Shown here: piece after piece, positions 62,018-64,000 of the stretch
Layout of the letters: every line of letters starts with the position of its first letter
Position numbering within the stretch: the first letter of the stretch is position 1
Origin: Pelagicoccus enzymogenes
Lineage (GTDB): Bacteria > Verrucomicrobiota > Verrucomicrobiia > Opitutales > Opitutaceae
DNA: 64,000 bases
Direction of reading: 5' to 3'
NCBI RefSeq assembly: GCF_014803405.1
Contig: NZ_JACYFG010000002.1
Span: forward strand, 124,001-188,000
Position numbers and translations under genes: made by a program
The notes under the pieces: model-generated
The model's database searches: none
The model's input: only the letters and a program-made list of their open reading frames with translations
Told to the model about the DNA's origin: nothing

Positions 62018-62671
62018 TTAGCGGACTGGCAAGGAACCTACACTGCGGGCCAAGTCGAAAAGCGGAGCAAAAATCTCCTTCGACTCCTCCAAATCCGCCC
62101 GCTCCGAGTCCAGGGAAGCTCGAATCGCGTGGCGCGAGGGCACGATCTTGCTGTTGTCCACGAAAACCACTTCGTCCACCACCAGCCGCACCTTTTCCGC
62201 GAAGAACGGGAGCTGCGTTCCCTTGACCGGGTCGGAAAACAAGCGGCTGGCAAAGGCGTCGAGATTGAGGCGGCCGCTCTCATTCACCACCAAGGTCGCC
62301 CGCGTGATGTGCATTTCCAACTCGTAGAGCCAAATTTCGCCCCGCCCCAAAGAAGGCAAGCTGGCGCTGCCAGTGATGCTCTCGATTTCCAGCATGGCGT
62401 CCCCTCCGCCATAAGTGCCGGGATTTCCGATCACCAGCTTCTTCCCCTCCAAGCTCAATCCACCAATCGGATTCACCGCCATCGATTCCGCTGTAGCCGG
62501 AAACCCAGTACGCGTTTCGATCTCCAGCTGCACGGCCCCCGGCATCAGCAACATCCAGCCCAGCACGCCGCCCGCGCTGAGCACGGTGAGCAGCGCAAGA
62601 GCCGACTTGAGAACGCCGCCGCTCTTGCTGCGAAGAAAATGTCGCTGAACTCGGTTTTTGGATACAAGCAT
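62018..62671 (-). CDS. AsmA-like / DUF748-like membrane-anchored protein
   Basis: 217 aa from the ATG at 62671, which gives an N-terminal anchor (LKSALALLTVLSAGGVLGWM). The periplasmic part has AVQLEIETRTGFPATAESMA, then strand-rich ISLEGKKLVIGNPGTYGG- and VNESGRLNLDAFASR-like segments, the repeating pattern of AsmA-family proteins (for example xxxLxxLxLxNPxxF). AsmA-like proteins help lipid or protein transport to the outer membrane. It is short, about 200 aa, compared with several hundred for classical AsmA. Located upstream of grpE and downstream of manA with no clear functional link. Confidence 0.7.
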   Translation of the reverse strand: MLVSKNRVQRHFLRSKSGGVLKSALALLTVLSAGGVLGWMLLMPGAVQLEIETRTGFPATAESMAVNPIGGLSLEGKKLVIGNPGTYGGGDAMLEIESITGSASLPSLGRGEIWLYELEMHITRATLVVNESGRLNLDAFASRLFSDPVKGTQLPFFAEKVRLVVDEVVFVDNSKIVPSRHAIRASLDSERADLEESKEIFAPLFDLARSVGSLPVR

Positions 62672-62770
62672 GGTGGAGATCGAAGTCCTCAAAAAATCCA
62701 GCGTTTGAAAAGATGACAGGTCGGGACGTCGCTGAACAAGCCCCGCAAGCAGCACTTCAGTCGATTTTGT

Positions 62771-63715
62771 CTAAACAAATTTCTCGGTAACCAGAAAAGC
62801 CGCTCCAGCGTCGCCCGTGATCTCCCACTCCGTGTCCGCCGGCAGCAACACGTTGTCTCCGCGCGAAACTTCGACGCCGTTCGCCAGCACCTTGCCCTCG
62901 ACCGGACTGAGCAAACGCCCCTCGCCCGCGGGAATGGTCACCTTCGAGGCAGCTTCGCTTAAGGTGAACTTCACCAAGCGAAACTCCTGGCAGTCCGCCA
63001 GCACGACCTGCTCACCATCGGTTTTCATGGCGCTCGGCTCGAAGTCGTTCCACTCGATGCTGGCCAACGACTCTTCAATATGCAGCTGGCGCGGCTCGCC
63101 GTCCAAGCCCACACGCCCCCAGTCGTAGACGCGGTAGGTCGTGTCCGAGTTTTGCTGGATTTCCAAAATCAGGTTGCCCGCATCGATGGCGTGCAGGCGC
63201 CCGCTTTCCACCAAGATCGAATCGCCCGGCTCCACCGCGAAGCGATGGATGCACTCCTCCAGGGAGTCGTCCTTCAGGCGGCGCTCAAACTCCTCGCGCG
63301 TCGCTCCTTTCTTCAGGCCCACGATCAAAGACGAGCCCGGCTTGCAGTCCGCGATGTACCAGTTCTCGGTCTTGGGCTCTCCCTTGAGCTGGGGCGCGAC
63401 CGAAGCCGGCGGATGCACCTGCAGGCTGAGCCGGTCCGCGCAATCCAGCCACTTTACTAAAATCGGAAACGGACGCTGCGGGTCGTATCCTTCGCCCATC
63501 ACCGAGGCGGCGTTTTCCGAGATGAGCTCCCGAATGGTCTTGCCATCGAATTCGCCGCCGGCGACCACGGATTGGGCCTCCGGGCGATCGACCACTTCCC
63601 AGGCCTCCCCGATGACCTTGCCCTCGGGCAACTCCCTGCCCAAAGCCTCGCTCAGGTTGCGGGCGCCCCAGACGCGTTCTTGGTAGATAGGTTTGAAGAA
63701 GATCGGTGCTGACAT
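62771..63715 (-). CDS. manA: Mannose-6-phosphate isomerase, class I
   Basis: 314 aa from the ATG at 63715; in-frame codons further upstream are unlikely to be used. Zn-ligand and active-site segments are visible: LSLQVHPPASVAP, KTENWYIADC (Glu of the TEmWyi signature) and SGRLHAIDAGNLILEIQQNS. It interconverts mannose-6-phosphate and fructose-6-phosphate in the cytoplasm, feeding mannose or GDP-mannose metabolism. The size matches the shorter bacterial class-I form (Bacillus type) rather than the 390-aa enterobacterial one. Monocistronic as far as the window shows. Confidence 0.93.
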   Translation of the reverse strand: MSAPIFFKPIYQERVWGARNLSEALGRELPEGKVIGEAWEVVDRPEAQSVVAGGEFDGKTIRELISENAASVMGEGYDPQRPFPILVKWLDCADRLSLQVHPPASVAPQLKGEPKTENWYIADCKPGSSLIVGLKKGATREEFERRLKDDSLEECIHRFAVEPGDSILVESGRLHAIDAGNLILEIQQNSDTTYRVYDWGRVGLDGEPRQLHIEESLASIEWNDFEPSAMKTDGEQVVLADCQEFRLVKFTLSEAASKVTIPAGEGRLLSPVEGKVLANGVEVSRGDNVLLPADTEWEITGDAGAAFLVTEKFV

Positions 63716-64000
63716 GACAAAGGTGGTTTGCAACCAAACCAAAGCCACGCCCCTCTTTTTAAACAAGAAGGAATTGCCCCGACCACGGATTTATTGCCAT
63801 TGAGTCTCTCCCGTTCGAGCGGACCAGCCCAGCCACCGACGACGACGCCCACGTCTCACCGCCGATCACAATCGAACAAGCAACCTTCCTGCCGCACTCG
63901 GGTCTCCCTCGAACCCTCGCTCATCCAACAATTCTTTTAATTGCAAAGCTCCTGTAAACCGCTCTTCTCGAACCTTTGATTTCCGCCGCCTCCCGTGACG
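63716..64000. other. Terminal 285 bp: no gene supported
   Basis: Upstream of manA to the window end. A 70-codon plus-strand frame exists near 63728-63940 but shows only low-complexity Ser/Pro/Arg composition typical of an antisense shadow. No promoter motif assigned. Confidence 0.5.

Overview
The window looks like a chromosome segment from a marine, polysaccharide-degrading member of the Verrucomicrobiota, most likely class Opitutia (Puniceicoccales/Pelagicoccus-like). This is inferred from GC-rich coding, abundant secreted sulfatases and glycosidases with a Na+ symporter but no SusC/SusD pair, a XylR-type regulator, a C-terminal DPDGD...EYALGTDP-type domain on a giant secreted protein, and repeated intergenic inverted repeats. 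No rRNA, tRNA, CRISPR array, prophage or transposase was seen.

Region 1 (1-17 kb) is a sulfated-glycan region. It holds a tandem-duplicated secreted esterase and three sulfatases (1987, 8161, 9996). A minus-strand operon (9813 to 4091) joins a sulfatase to a redoxin, a heme-c/dicopper-monooxygenase/TPR protein and a second TPR protein. A plus-strand set follows: sulfatase, GH27, SSS symporter, GH43 lipoprotein. The anaerobic sulfatase-maturating enzyme needed to activate the sulfatases lies at 30.1 kb. Region 2 (17-20.6 kb) has a secreted DUF5060-type glycosidase and its probable XylR-type regulator; a 16-nt motif, conserved at 15 positions, sits upstream of both.

Region 3 (20.6-29.9 kb) is a collinear sugar-acid catabolic cluster: isopropylmalate/tartrate-dehydrogenase-like enzyme, cyclase-family hydrolase, MFS importer, Gfo/Idh oxidoreductase, VOC protein, four-carbon-acid-sugar kinase family protein, enolase-superfamily dehydratase, U32-like TIM-barrel protein and secreted Kelch protein. 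Several genes overlap as ATGA. The dehydrogenase may replace the usual PdxA2 partner of the kinase.

Region 4 (30-42 kb) is mostly housekeeping: anSME, psd, asnS, an LptF/LptG permease, an NSS transporter with its MetS-like small subunit, a CheV-like protein, YceI and HtpG. Region 5 (42-57.4 kb) is accessory: a secreted double-CBM protein without a catalytic domain, a Cys-rich peptide/MFP/ABC exporter/lipoprotein operon, an ECF sigma factor fused to a membrane segment and TonB-like domain with a coupled partner, and a 1763-residue secreted protein. Region 6 (57.6-63.7 kb) has a baeRF-family protein, dnaJ, grpE, two small membrane or AsmA-like proteins and manA.

Two DNA-level patterns run across the window. 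The 7-mer TGGATAC (with a longer form TTTTTGGATAC) is over-represented in all frames and on both strands. Several families of REP-like inverted repeats and a repeated terminator sequence occupy intergenic spaces. All positions and residue counts were worked out by eye and hand count; no similarity search was run.
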